64,000 nt of DNA, taken from the NCBI GenBank assembly GCA_003225495.1, contig QIAJ01000169.1, positions 1 to 64,000 on the forward strand. Reading direction: 5' to 3'. The stretch's first letter is position 1; each line of letters starts with the position of its first letter. The stretch comes from Acidobacteriota bacterium (lineage in GTDB: Bacteria; Acidobacteriota; Terriglobia; Terriglobales; Acidobacteriaceae). The notes under the pieces were generated by a model that saw nothing but the letters and a program-made list of their open reading frames with translations, made no database searches and had not been told where the DNA came from. Made by a program: the position numbers and the translations under genes. This document shows, piece by piece, positions 8,745-18,062 of this stretch.

Positions 8745-10106
8745 CTATTCTTCGACGGGTTGAGCGTTCATCTCTTGCACGGGTTCGCCACCCGCCAGCC
8801 CCTGGGCAACGATTAGCCTACGAGCCTCGATTCGCAAGGCCGGCAACTGGCGTCCAAACCAGACAGCGCCGAGGATGCAAGCCGCTCCTCCAATTGCAAT
8901 GGTTGTGGGTGCACCGACACGATGGGCGAGCGATCCCCCGAGGAGAGCGCCAATCGGCGCCATCCCCATGAACATCATCGAATAAACGGCCATCACTCGG
9001 CCGCGGAGGTGGTCGGGCACCATGGTCTGGATCAGAGTGTTCGAACAGGCCATCTGCAGCATCATCGAAAACCCAGCAGGCAACAAAACGGCAACCGATA
9101 GCCAGAAATGCCGGGAAAACGAAAACAAGATGATGCTGACGCCAAATCCGGCGCAGGTAATCGCAACCCAACGGCCCAGTCCCTTTACCCCGGTCTTGGA
9201 GGCCAGAGTCAGCGCACCCAGCAGAGCGCCCACGCCGGTCGCTCCCATGAGAATGCCGAGTCCACGCGCCCCGCCGTGCAGGATCTGATCGGCGAAAACA
9301 GGCATGAGCACGGTGTAAGGCATGCCCACCAGGCTGACCAGTCCAATCAACAGGAGCAGCGACCGGATCACCTTCGTTTCATTAACCCATTGAAATCCTT
9401 CGACGATATCTACCAGCGGGGAACGATTGCTGACGCGCAATTTGCAGTGCACCTTCATCATCAGGAGGCCGACGATCACCGCGATGTAGCTAATGGCATT
9501 CACCGCGAAACACCAGCCTTCGCCAATCTTCGCCACCAGGATTCCTGCTATTGCCGGGCCGACAACCCGAGCGCCGTTGAAGATGGAAGAATTCAACGCG
9601 ATGGCGTTCATCAGGTCTTCCTTCCCGACCATGTCGATCAGGAAAGACTGCCGGCCAGGGATGTCGAAGGCGTTCACTGCGCCCAGCAGGGCGGCCAGAA
9701 TGAAAATATGCGGAACGAGAATCCGGTGACTGAGCGTTAGCCAGGCCAGAACCGCCGCCAGAAGCATGGACGCGGTTTGCGTCGCAATAATGAGGCGATG
9801 CCGGTTGACGCGGTCGGCTGCGGCGCCGCCAATCGGCGCCAGCAGGAAAACTGGGATCTGGCTGGCGAATCCGACTGCTCCCAGAAGAAACGACGACTTT
9901 GTAATGCTATAGACGAGCCACGCCTGCGCCACACTCTGCATCCAAGTGCCGGTCAGGGAAATAATTTGGCCGCCGAAGAAGAGTTGGAAGTTGCGGTGAC
10001 GCAGGGCGCGTAGCGTGACCTCCCACCTGGAAGGGGATGGCTTTTTCGCTTCGGATTTTTTCGGGATAGAGTCCGCCGACCGAGTCACTCTCTGGAACCT
10101 TGGCAC
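8745..10106 (-). CDS. MFS transporter, EntS/DHA3-like exporter
   Basis: A 453-aa major facilitator protein with a basic N-terminal tail and about twelve hydrophobic segments. The opening block LRHRNFQLFFGGQIISLTGTWMQSVAQAWLVY and the AAADRVNRHRL loop are typical of the MFS_3 (EntS-like) group of drug, siderophore or metabolite exporters. The substrate is unknown. It is on the same strand as ilvC, 144 bp upstream. A palindrome in that gap could mean the exporter and ilvC region share a ligand-responsive repressor, but this is speculative. Confidence 0.88.
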   Translation of the reverse strand: MPRFQRVTRSADSIPKKSEAKKPSPSRWEVTLRALRHRNFQLFFGGQIISLTGTWMQSVAQAWLVYSITKSSFLLGAVGFASQIPVFLLAPIGGAAADRVNRHRLIIATQTASMLLAAVLAWLTLSHRILVPHIFILAALLGAVNAFDIPGRQSFLIDMVGKEDLMNAIALNSSIFNGARVVGPAIAGILVAKIGEGWCFAVNAISYIAVIVGLLMMKVHCKLRVSNRSPLVDIVEGFQWVNETKVIRSLLLLIGLVSLVGMPYTVLMPVFADQILHGGARGLGILMGATGVGALLGALTLASKTGVKGLGRWVAITCAGFGVSIILFSFSRHFWLSVAVLLPAGFSMMLQMACSNTLIQTMVPDHLRGRVMAVYSMMFMGMAPIGALLGGSLAHRVGAPTTIAIGGAACILGAVWFGRQLPALRIEARRLIVAQGLAGGEPVQEMNAQPVEE

Positions 10107-10295
10107 AAGTCACGGATGCGGGCAACCGGCATCCGGATGCGTGAACTTCCGGTCCGATTCTGGCGGGGCATAAGATTTGGATTCAGCCGGTCCGTTTGAG
10201 GTCACTAATTTGCATCTTCACGCCGCGGTCGAATCGGTATACAGTAGCTATCTTCGCGGCTCTCTCCTTGAACTCCGCTCTGGGAAGGATGAATA

Positions 10296-10700
10296 ATGAG
10301 CACAGACCCTGTCCGAGTTGAGCGTCGCTGCGGCCAGCGCTTCCAGTTAAACCTTGCCTTGACGATTCACGTCGGTGAAAACACCGTGCCGGGTTTCACC
10401 CAGGACGTCAGTTCCCGCGGGCTCTTCATCTACACGGAGGCGAATTTGGCCGAAGGCGCAATGGTGGACCTGACCTTCACGATGCCTTCCGAAATCACGC
10501 TGGGAGAAAGCATGCGGGTCCGTGCCCACGGCCGGGTGTTGCGATCGGATTCTTCGCAAGCAGGTCCCCGCACCGGAGTTGCCGTCCAACTGGACTCTTA
10601 TCAGTATCTGGCGCCGGTAGAGTCTGGGCCAACGCCAGAACTGGCGCGGGTTTCGGCTCCTGACACGGGTTTGGTACGACCCGCGACGATTCCGCGCTGA
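10296..10700 (+). CDS. PilZ domain protein (candidate c-di-GMP receptor)
   Basis: A 134-aa single-domain protein. Residues 7-20 contain ERRCGQRFQL, matching the RxxxR c-di-GMP binding motif, and DVSSRGLFI at about 41-49 matches the [DN]xSxxG motif, so both ligand motifs look intact. The beta-barrel body continues to GVAVQLDSY near residue 100. The C-terminal 30 residues are Pro/Ala-rich. It sits before a CpaE-like ATPase gene, which would fit control of pilus assembly or surface behaviour by c-di-GMP. Confidence 0.85.
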   Translation: MSTDPVRVERRCGQRFQLNLALTIHVGENTVPGFTQDVSSRGLFIYTEANLAEGAMVDLTFTMPSEITLGESMRVRAHGRVLRSDSSQAGPRTGVAVQLDSYQYLAPVESGPTPELARVSAPDTGLVRPATIPR

Positions 10701-10872
10701 GACACCCTGCTTTTTGCAGGTACGGCTTTCCAAAGGCCGGAACCTGTCCTACAATAGCTCCAGTTTCCAAGGAATTTTGATTCGGTATGGCGTCCCCGCC
10801 AGCCAGCAAGTCCGCCTTGAGGTCTCCTTCGATTACGAAGGTCATTTGGCCCCGGTGCAGGAAGTTCGTAGC

Positions 10873-12132
10873 ATGACCTTGAAGAGCGAGAACCGACTCA
10901 TGCATGGGATAGCCGTCGCCATCCTCACCGAGGACCGCGAACAATCCGTCGTTCTGAACACTCGGATTGAAAGCACCCACATGACCCGCACTGTCCTCAG
11001 CCACCTCGGCTTTCCCATAGGGCCAAGTGACGCGGTGTTGCGGCAGATTCTCGATCAGCGGGCGGAAGTTGTCCTGGTAGATATCGACCCGAAGAATCCA
11101 TCGCGAGCCATCCGCGCGATCGAAATGATTCACTCCGCAGCAGGGGATGTCACGATTTTTGCGGTTGGTGAATTGACTCAGCCCACGAACATCGTCTCGG
11201 CGATGCGCGCTGGCGCGCGTGAATTTCTCGACCGTGCTTCCAATCGCGAGGCGATGATCGAAGCTTTCACACGCTTCACCGCCTCTCTGAGCCGTGCCCA
11301 GCGCAGCGCCGGCAAAGCGCGAGTCTTTACGTTCCTCAACGCCAAGGGTGGCGTCGGAGCAACCACTACGGCCGTCAACACCGCGGTTGCCCTGGAACAG
11401 GCTCACGGGCGGGTGGTACTCGTGGATTTCGCCCCGATTGGTCATGCCTCGCTGCAACTGAATCTGCGGCCTCAATTCACGGTTGTTGACGCACTGCAGA
11501 ACCTGCATCGCATGGACGTTTCGCTGCTAGAAGGATTGATGACCCACTATCGCAGCGGGCTTCACCTTCTGGCGGGTGCACAGCAGCCGCAGAATGCTGT
11601 CCCCACCGCCACCGAACTGGCGCGTCTGTTCGATTTGCTCGTGAGCCAATACAACTTTGTGGTGGTGGATTGTTCCGGCCGCGTCGACGCCACCATGCAG
11701 ATGATCTGTGATCTGTCGAATGCCGTGCTGATGGTCGCCCAGACTGATGTCGTATCTCTCTGGAGTGCGGCCCGGGTCCAGGCATTTTTGCAAGAGGGCG
11801 CCGGACGTGAGCGCCTCAGGATCGTGCTCAACCGTTACAAAAAGATTCCCGGCTTCACTGACGAAGACGTCGAAAAGGCTACCAACTGCAAGGTATTGTG
11901 GAAAATTCCGAACAACTATCAAGTTATCGGTCCCGCAATCGACAAGGGCAGCCCGGTTGCTTTGCAAGACGGTCACGAAGTAGCACGTTCCTACCAGGGA
12001 TTGGCCGCCGAACTGGCCGCCGCCACATCCGCCGCCGACGGAGCTCTTTCCCTCGTCTACCAGCACGATAAAAGCGACACTGCAAAGCGCCCCGGCCGCC
12101 TGATCGTCTCGCCCATGCGCGCGGGACAGTAA
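10873..12132 (+). CDS. CpaE-like pilus-assembly/MinD-family ATPase with receiver-like N-domain
   Basis: The N-terminal part (about 1-125) is a receiver-like fold (VAILTEDREQS..., VVLVDIDPKNPSRAI, MRAGAREFLDR). It is followed by a ParA/MinD-type ATPase with the deviant Walker A KGGVGATTTAVN at 158-169, DFAPIGHASLQ, and VVVDCSGR. This is the CpaE/TadZ layout, which positions type IV or Tad pilus machinery. The ATG at 10873 is chosen because AGGAAG lies about 8 nt upstream; a TTG at 10714 in the same frame would add 53 residues without family support. No other tad gene is in view. Confidence 0.8.
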   Translation: MTLKSENRLMHGIAVAILTEDREQSVVLNTRIESTHMTRTVLSHLGFPIGPSDAVLRQILDQRAEVVLVDIDPKNPSRAIRAIEMIHSAAGDVTIFAVGELTQPTNIVSAMRAGAREFLDRASNREAMIEAFTRFTASLSRAQRSAGKARVFTFLNAKGGVGATTTAVNTAVALEQAHGRVVLVDFAPIGHASLQLNLRPQFTVVDALQNLHRMDVSLLEGLMTHYRSGLHLLAGAQQPQNAVPTATELARLFDLLVSQYNFVVVDCSGRVDATMQMICDLSNAVLMVAQTDVVSLWSAARVQAFLQEGAGRERLRIVLNRYKKIPGFTDEDVEKATNCKVLWKIPNNYQVIGPAIDKGSPVALQDGHEVARSYQGLAAELAAATSAADGALSLVYQHDKSDTAKRPGRLIVSPMRAGQ

Positions 12133-12240
12133 ATCCATTGCAACCGAGGGCGCTGAATGGTTTTTACTTCAGCAATTGACCTCTAACCTCTGACCTCTTT
12201 GCTAGAATCATCCTCACACAATGCCGTCCAACCTGGCTGA

Positions 12241-13284
12241 ATGACCGATCCGTCTGATAAAAAGCGTGTGTTGAGCGGGATGCGCTCCACCGGCAAGCTG
12301 CACCTGGGAAACTACGTAGGAGCGCTTGAAAACTGGGTCCGCATGCAGGAGCAGTACGACTGCTTCTTCTTCATTGCCGACTGGCACGCGCTCACGACCG
12401 ATTACGCCGATACTTCCAAAATCAAAGAAAACTCGGTCGAAGTGCTGCTGGATTGGCTTGCCGCCGGACTTGATCCCGAAAAATGCGTGATGTTCATCCA
12501 GTCACATGTGCCCGCGCATGCGGAACTTCATCTTTTGTTCTCGATGATTACGCCTTTGGGTTGGCTGGAACGCGTCCCGACGTACAAAGAGCAGCGCGAA
12601 AACATTAAAGAAAAAGATTTGGGCACCTACGGATTCCTGGGCTACCCGGTGCTGCAGTCAGCCGACATTTTGATCTACAAAGCTGATTTCGTTCCGGTGG
12701 GCGAGGACCAGGTCGCGCACGTTGAACTGACCCGTGAGATTGCGAGGCGTTTCAACGGGTTCTATGCAGGCAAGCGGAAGTGTGTGTTTCCCGAACCAAA
12801 AGCGCTGCTGACTCCGGCAGCCAAACTGCCCGGCACCGACGGCCGCAAGATGTCGAAGTCCTATGGCAACACGATCCTGCTCACCGACCCGGAGCCAGTG
12901 GTCCGGCAAAAGTTAAAGACGATGGTGACTGACCCGGCGCGAATCAAGCGAACCGATCCCGGCAATCCAGATGTCTGCCCGGTAGGGGACCTGCACAAAA
13001 TATTCAGCGACAAAGCTACCATGGCCAAAGTGAATGAAGGCTGCCGGTCGGCGGGCATTGGATGCATCGAATGCAAAGGTTGGGCAGCCGACGCGCTTGT
13101 GAAAATCCTCAACCCCATGCAGGAGCGCCGGAAAAAATACGAGGACAATCCGCGCCTGGCGTGGGATATTCTTGAGGCAGGCTCGGCGCGCGCTGCGCGG
13201 GTTGCGGGCGCCACCATGGACGAAGTACGCGATTCGATGGGCATGTCGCTCAACTACGAGGCGTCACGGAGCGCTGCAAAGTGA
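12241..13284 (+). CDS. trpS: tryptophan--tRNA ligase
   Basis: A class I aminoacyl-tRNA synthetase that charges tRNA-Trp. The 347 residues contain the HIGH variant HLGN at 21-24, the DQVAHVELTREIARRFN block and KMSKS at 203-207, all normal. The start overlaps (ATGA) the end of a 7-codon reading frame beginning at 12221 (MPSNLAE). No clear Shine-Dalgarno precedes either start. The stop overlaps the scpA start (GTGA), so trpS, scpA and probably scpB and rluB are one transcription unit. Confidence 0.97.
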   Translation: MTDPSDKKRVLSGMRSTGKLHLGNYVGALENWVRMQEQYDCFFFIADWHALTTDYADTSKIKENSVEVLLDWLAAGLDPEKCVMFIQSHVPAHAELHLLFSMITPLGWLERVPTYKEQRENIKEKDLGTYGFLGYPVLQSADILIYKADFVPVGEDQVAHVELTREIARRFNGFYAGKRKCVFPEPKALLTPAAKLPGTDGRKMSKSYGNTILLTDPEPVVRQKLKTMVTDPARIKRTDPGNPDVCPVGDLHKIFSDKATMAKVNEGCRSAGIGCIECKGWAADALVKILNPMQERRKKYEDNPRLAWDILEAGSARAARVAGATMDEVRDSMGMSLNYEASRSAAK

Positions 13285-14153
13285 CCGATCTCTCTCAGTT
13301 CGTCTCGGAGCCGGTAGGGGCTCAAGTCTCCGCACCCGTAACAGAAACGACTTCTTCGAAAGGCACGCACCGCGAAGAAAATGATTTCCCTTTCGCGATT
13401 GACCTGGGCGGAGTTTATGAAGGCCCGCTCGACCTGCTGCTCGACCTCATCCGCAAGCAGGACATCAACATCTACGACATTCCGATCGCAAAGATTACCG
13501 CGCAATATCTCGTCTATGTCGAGCGCATCAAGGATCTAGACGTCAACGTCGCCTCCGAATTTATCTACATGGCGGCGGTGCTGATTCACATCAAGTCCAA
13601 GATGCTTCTGCCGCGCGATCCGCTGGCTCCGGCCGGCGCTGACGACGACCCGCGCAGCGAACTGGTAAACCGGCTGCTGGAACACGAGAAATTCAAGTCC
13701 GCGGCGCAGATGCTCCTCCAAAAACAGCAGATCGAAGATGCGGTCCTGAGCAACCCAGCGCTCAAAGAGTTCATGGAGGCCGAAGGCACCGAGCCCGAAC
13801 TGGCCGCTGACGTCATCGATCTCGTAAAAACATTCCAGCAGATTCTCGACCGCGCCCGCAACCGGCCAATCCTGGAAGTGAATGAAGAAACCGTGACAGT
13901 CGGACAGATGATTCAGTATCTTCATCGCCGCCTCACAATCGAATCGCGCCCGGTCCGTTTGAAGCAGATGCTGCGCAATGTACCATCGCGTCAAGCATTG
14001 GTTTGCATGTTCCTGGCGTTGCTTGAATTGGTCAGGCTGCAGGCGATTCAAGTACGTCAGGATCACGTCTTCGGGGAAGTGCTGGTTCGCAAACACTCGC
14101 ACTTCGACGAAGTCATGACGCAGCAAGCTGCGGTCAGGGACGACTGGAGATGA
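13281..14153 (+). CDS. scpA: segregation and condensation protein A
   Basis: The kleisin subunit of the SMC-ScpAB condensin, which compacts and separates chromosomes. It has the ScpA core YEGPLDLLLDLIRKQDINIYDIPIAKITAQYL near residues 47-76, the adjacent AAVLIHIKSKMLLPR helix, and a C-terminal winged helix (RQALVCMFLALLELVRLQAIQVRQ). The length of 290 aa is typical. It starts at GTG 13281, overlapping the trpS stop by 4 nt, and is followed by scpB. A parS-like ParB site lies in the same window at 53.3 kb. Confidence 0.95.
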   Translation: MTDLSQFVSEPVGAQVSAPVTETTSSKGTHREENDFPFAIDLGGVYEGPLDLLLDLIRKQDINIYDIPIAKITAQYLVYVERIKDLDVNVASEFIYMAAVLIHIKSKMLLPRDPLAPAGADDDPRSELVNRLLEHEKFKSAAQMLLQKQQIEDAVLSNPALKEFMEAEGTEPELAADVIDLVKTFQQILDRARNRPILEVNEETVTVGQMIQYLHRRLTIESRPVRLKQMLRNVPSRQALVCMFLALLELVRLQAIQVRQDHVFGEVLVRKHSHFDEVMTQQAAVRDDWR

Positions 14154-14229
14154 AGGCGCGCTGGTCGTTCGCCAACCAACGTGGCCAACGGCCTTGCCGA
14201 CGACGAAAGACCGACAACTAACGACGACT

Positions 14230-14958
14230 ATGAGCCTTAAAGCCCAACTCGAAGCCATCATTTACGCGACGGAGACCCCGATCACGCTCGATCACCTCAT
14301 CCAGCTCGTAAAAGCTGAGGTTCTGGCCGCAGGCGCCGTCGATGACAATGAAGTGAAATCGCGCGTGCGCGCCACGCTAGAAGAACTCCTCTCCGACTAC
14401 TCTGGCGCTGACCACGGCATTGAAATCCGTCAGCTCGCTGGTGGATACCGGATGTCCACCAAGCCCGAACAGCACGACGCCGTGCGCGCGTTCGCGAAAA
14501 GTCTGAAGCCGCCCATTCGTCTTTCTCTTCCGGCACTCGAAACGCTGGCCGTGATCGCCTACAAGCAACCGGTCACTGTGCCAGAGATCAGTGAGATTCG
14601 CGGCGTCGATTCAAGCGGCGTCATCGCCACACTGCTCGATCGGAAGTTGATCACCACCGCCGGGAGAAAAGCCGTAATCGGACGCCCGATCCTTTACAAA
14701 ACCAGCCGCGAATTTCTACTGCGCTTCGGCCTGAAAGACGTGGGAGAACTACCCAGCATGGAAGAATTCGAGAAGCTGCTGGCCGAGTCATTCCAGAGCG
14801 ATCTGCCGATGGAGGCGCGCGCTGAGCCCACCATGCGAAGCCCTATTGAGATCTCCGAGACGGGTCCCGCTCCGGGAGAAGATGCAATTGATGACGACGC
14901 GACGGCAGAAATCGTCGTCCCGGAAACCGCATCCGAGAAAACGAACCCCGCGGCCTAG
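14230..14958 (+). CDS. scpB: segregation and condensation protein B
   Basis: The winged-helix partner that dimerises and binds ScpA in the SMC complex. The start at ATG 14230 (MSLKAQLEAIIYATETPI) is preferred because homologues begin at this helix; an upstream in-frame ATG at 14194 adds only twelve unsupported residues. Typical motifs are YRMSTKPEQ, LSLPALETLAVIAYKQPVTVPEISEIRGVDS and the GRPILYKTSREFLLRFGL block. The C-terminal 60 residues are acidic and low-complexity, probably disordered. Confidence 0.95.
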   Translation: MSLKAQLEAIIYATETPITLDHLIQLVKAEVLAAGAVDDNEVKSRVRATLEELLSDYSGADHGIEIRQLAGGYRMSTKPEQHDAVRAFAKSLKPPIRLSLPALETLAVIAYKQPVTVPEISEIRGVDSSGVIATLLDRKLITTAGRKAVIGRPILYKTSREFLLRFGLKDVGELPSMEEFEKLLAESFQSDLPMEARAEPTMRSPIEISETGPAPGEDAIDDDATAEIVVPETASEKTNPAA

Positions 14959-15018
14959 CATCCACCTCGGCCACTCCCAGCAGTTTAGCCCTGACGAGTT
15001 TCTGTTACTCTGAATCGC

Positions 15019-15816
15019 ATGCCTGCCGAGCGTCTCCAGAAAATCATTTCCGCCGCTGGCGTCGCTTCCCGCCGAAAGGCAGAGGAGTTAATCACCTCGG
15101 GACGCGTGCAGGTCAACGGCAAGATGGTTACAGAACTGGGCACGAAGGCGGATGCGGAGCATGATCATATCCGCGTCGATGGCAAGCTGCTGCGCGGTCC
15201 AGAGCGGCACACATACATCGTTCTCAACAAACCCAAAGGCTACGTCACCACGGTGAGCGATCCCGAAAAAAGACCCACTGTCATGGACCTGGTGCGCGGC
15301 GCAAAGGCGCGCGTGTATCCGGTAGGGCGTTTGGACTGGGCCAGCGAAGGGCTTCTGGTGCTCACAAACGACGGTATGCTCGCCAACGGCCTCATGAAGG
15401 CCAGTTCCAATGTAGCGAAGACCTATGTAGTTAAGGTCGCAGGCCAGCCTGATGATGCAAAGCTAGAAAAACTTCGCAAGGGAGTCTCAATCGCAGAGAA
15501 AGGCGGACGCCGGGTGCGCACTGCACCCGCAAAAATCCGGCTCATTCGCGAAGGCGATAATCCCTGGTTGGAAGTAACAATCGTGGAAGGCCGCAATCGT
15601 CAGATCAGAAAGATGTTCGAGGAAGTCGGCCATCACGTCGAGAAAATTCGGCGGGTACGATACGGTCCGCTGTCTCTGGATGTACCACCGGGAGAATTTC
15701 GCAGTCTCACTATCGACGAAGTATCGAAGTTAAAGGCAGCGGTTTCAGGCTCGAAAGGCACGGTCTCACGAGCGAAACCGCGACCAGCGCCTACGACACG
15801 CCGCGCCCGGAACTAG
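15019..15816 (+). CDS. rluB: 23S rRNA pseudouridine synthase B family (RluB/RsuA)
   Basis: Modifies uridine to pseudouridine in rRNA. An S4 RNA-binding domain occupies about residues 3-60 (RLQKIISAAGVASRRKAEELITSGRVQVNG in parts), followed by the catalytic domain with Asp106 in GRLDWASEGLLVLTNDG and the EGRNRQIRKMFEEVGH motif. The basic C-terminal tail of about 30 residues is an extension. RluB rather than RsuA/RluE is preferred by length and by synteny with scpAB, which is common. Its stop codon shares CTAG with the convergent ROK gene. Confidence 0.9.
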   Translation: MPAERLQKIISAAGVASRRKAEELITSGRVQVNGKMVTELGTKADAEHDHIRVDGKLLRGPERHTYIVLNKPKGYVTTVSDPEKRPTVMDLVRGAKARVYPVGRLDWASEGLLVLTNDGMLANGLMKASSNVAKTYVVKVAGQPDDAKLEKLRKGVSIAEKGGRRVRTAPAKIRLIREGDNPWLEVTIVEGRNRQIRKMFEEVGHHVEKIRRVRYGPLSLDVPPGEFRSLTIDEVSKLKAAVSGSKGTVSRAKPRPAPTTRRARN

Positions 15817-16844
15817 CGCGCGGCTTCCGCGATCATCGGGAGTCGCGCCGCACCAAATAACCCTGCGTCGCTTCCCAATAATGCTCGCGTGATAATCGTC
15901 TTCCGCCCTGGGCCCGGCTCGACGTGAGAAGACGCTCCTCCGCCCTGCGCAAGCGGATCGGGCGGAGCCGTGGCGGCATAAACCATGCACCGTTGCCGAA
16001 GCTCCTCAAAAATCGAAGGCGCAAATGCCTCCCACGCACTCGCGACTCCTCCGCCAATCACATAAATCGGAAGGTTGAGCGAATTCACCATCGCCGAGAG
16101 GACGATTCCTATGCAGCGTCCAACCCGGCGGAAAATCCGCTTCGCATCTTCGTCGCCTTGAATGGCCAGGTTGTAGATCGACTTAGCGCTGAACTCCGCG
16201 TCTTCATGAGCCGCTTGCGCGAGCCTGCTCGAGGCATTCTGTGCAATCGCTTCACGAGCCATCCGCACCACCGCCGTCGCTGATGCGTACTGCTCGAGAC
16301 ATCCGCGATTACCGCATCCACAAGGATGCCCCTCGGGCTCGACGGTCGTATGTCCGAATTCGCCCGCCATGCCGTTCATGCCATGCCAGATCTTGCCGCC
16401 CATCACGAGGCCGCCGCCAACACCGGTACCCAGAGTAAGCATCGCCATGTCGTCGTGATCTTTGGCTGCGCCCAGCCATTTTTCGCCGAAGGCCGCGACG
16501 TTGGCATCATTTTCCAGAATGACCACTGTGGTTAGCCGCCTCTCAATCTCGGCACGCACCGGATAATCTGCCCATCCAGGAAGGTTGGGCGATTCGCGAA
16601 GAAGGCCAGTCTCCATGTCAATGATGCCAGGCACGCCAATTCCAATGCCAAGCATCTTCGCGGAATTTTTGTATTTCGCCGATAGATGCTTGATTGCCTC
16701 ACACATGTCATTGAGAACGTGATCGCGCCCCAGCGAAACTTTCGTCCCCAGCGTCACTTTCTCCACCAGCTGTCCGCCAACATCGACCGCCGCAATCCGC
16801 AGGTTGGTGCCGCCGAGGTCTACTCCAATTGAAAAGTCATTCAT
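15813..16844 (-). CDS. ROK family sugar kinase (glucokinase-like)
   Basis: A 343-aa cytoplasmic ATP-dependent sugar kinase. It opens with the phosphate-binding motif GVDLGGTNLRIAAVD, has catalytic-site ENDANVAAFGE and GTGVGGGLV, and the ROK zinc motif GHTTVEPEGHPCGCGNRGCLEQY with His and three Cys, all intact. Glucose is the likely substrate, but N-acetyl sugars and fructose are possible. A Gly-rich insert (AQGGGASSHVEPGPGRK) near residue 305 is not typical. It is convergent with rluB with a 4-bp overlap. Confidence 0.88.
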   Translation of the reverse strand: MNDFSIGVDLGGTNLRIAAVDVGGQLVEKVTLGTKVSLGRDHVLNDMCEAIKHLSAKYKNSAKMLGIGIGVPGIIDMETGLLRESPNLPGWADYPVRAEIERRLTTVVILENDANVAAFGEKWLGAAKDHDDMAMLTLGTGVGGGLVMGGKIWHGMNGMAGEFGHTTVEPEGHPCGCGNRGCLEQYASATAVVRMAREAIAQNASSRLAQAAHEDAEFSAKSIYNLAIQGDEDAKRIFRRVGRCIGIVLSAMVNSLNLPIYVIGGGVASAWEAFAPSIFEELRQRCMVYAATAPPDPLAQGGGASSHVEPGPGRKTIITRALLGSDAGLFGAARLPMIAEAAR

Positions 16845-16943
16845 ATCAAAGAGTTCTAGTTTATTCCTTTGATCAGCGAGGGAGGCCCTTCTGTTTTACA
16901 TGCCCGCTTTCGGATCCGTCAATATTAAATCGTTACAGTACCG

Positions 16944-17789
16944 CTATTTCTGGCACTTTGGACAGTAGTGGCTGCTACGGCCTACCAGCACTAAACGCTT
17001 GACCATCGTACGGCACACCAGGCATTGCTCTCCTTCCCGTCCGTACACGCGATGTTCCAGCTGGAAGAATCCTTCCTCGCCATCGGCATCGACGTAATCG
17101 GAAATCGAAGACCCGCCTTTGGCGATAGCCTCGCGCAGTACATCCTGCACTGCACCGTACAGGCGATGAAGATCGCCCTTGCTGAGCGACGCTGCGCGCC
17201 GGCGCGGACGAATACCGGCCCGGAACAGGGACTCATCAGCATAAATGTTGCCGACTCCGCGCAGCAGTTTCTGATTTAGAAGCGCGCTTTTGATGGGGGT
17301 CTTGCGGCCCCGAAAAAGTGCTCTGAACCGTTCTTCGCTAACCTCCAGCGGTTCCACTCCGCCTGGGTCAAAGCCGCTGCTGTGCACGCTGAGTTTGCCA
17401 AACATGCGCGGATCGACGAATCGCAGTTCTCGCCCCGACCCGAGCTTAGCGATGAGATGAGTGTGCTTGACAATTTCGGCTGCCGGATCGCAAACCATCA
17501 ATCGGCCAGTCATGCCCAGATGCACAATCCATTGCGCGTTCGACTGGGACAGAGACCCAGCACGCCGCACCCTCTTCCTCCCATCTCCTGCTTCCAAATC
17601 CAGAACAATGTGCTTGCCCGCACGATGCACACGAACGATCTTCTTCCCTTCCAATGTCGTCGCAATCTTCGCTGCCGGCGATTTCAGAGGCTGCTTCCGC
17701 GATCCGATCCACACTGAATCAATTGTGTCTCCGCTGACGCGTTTATCCAAACCGCGCACAATCGTTTCGACTTCAGGCAGTTCCGGCAT
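16944..17789 (-). CDS. mutM: formamidopyrimidine-DNA glycosylase (Fpg)
   Basis: Base-excision repair glycosylase/AP lyase that removes 8-oxoguanine. The start at 17789 gives MPELPEVETI, placing the catalytic Pro2 and Glu3 at the mature N-terminus; a longer frame to 17930 is ruled out because the N-terminal proline is essential. The helix-two-turn-helix GVGNIYADESLF and the C-terminal zinc finger (CLVC...HYCPKC, four Cys) are intact. A Gly/Arg-rich insertion lies around residues 78-89. It is transcribed away from purA. Confidence 0.95.
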   Translation of the reverse strand: MPELPEVETIVRGLDKRVSGDTIDSVWIGSRKQPLKSPAAKIATTLEGKKIVRVHRAGKHIVLDLEAGDGRKRVRRAGSLSQSNAQWIVHLGMTGRLMVCDPAAEIVKHTHLIAKLGSGRELRFVDPRMFGKLSVHSSGFDPGGVEPLEVSEERFRALFRGRKTPIKSALLNQKLLRGVGNIYADESLFRAGIRPRRRAASLSKGDLHRLYGAVQDVLREAIAKGGSSISDYVDADGEEGFFQLEHRVYGREGEQCLVCRTMVKRLVLVGRSSHYCPKCQK

Positions 17790-18062
17790 CGAGTCAGGAT
17801 ACAGGAGGGCAAAGGGCAGAGGCAGAATCCGTTCGCTCGAAGTCCGCGGGTCGAAGCTCAAAGCGGGATTGACCCGCCCTGCAATCTGACGTGTACACTC
17901 AGACCTCCCGATTGCTCCCCAGCCCCGCAATTCGGTATGCTAGAGCGTACACACCGGCTTCCGCCGAATATCCCTGTTTCAAGCCATTTTTCGCGCTACG
18001 GGAAACCAGTGTGTGCGACCCCTGGGGCGATCCAGTAGGCAGCACAATTCCACGGAGCAACA

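Noticed and set aside
10495..11508. 337-codon minus-strand frame opposite the CpaE-like gene
   Set aside because: Antisense shadow; composition of a reversed coding frame and no domain.
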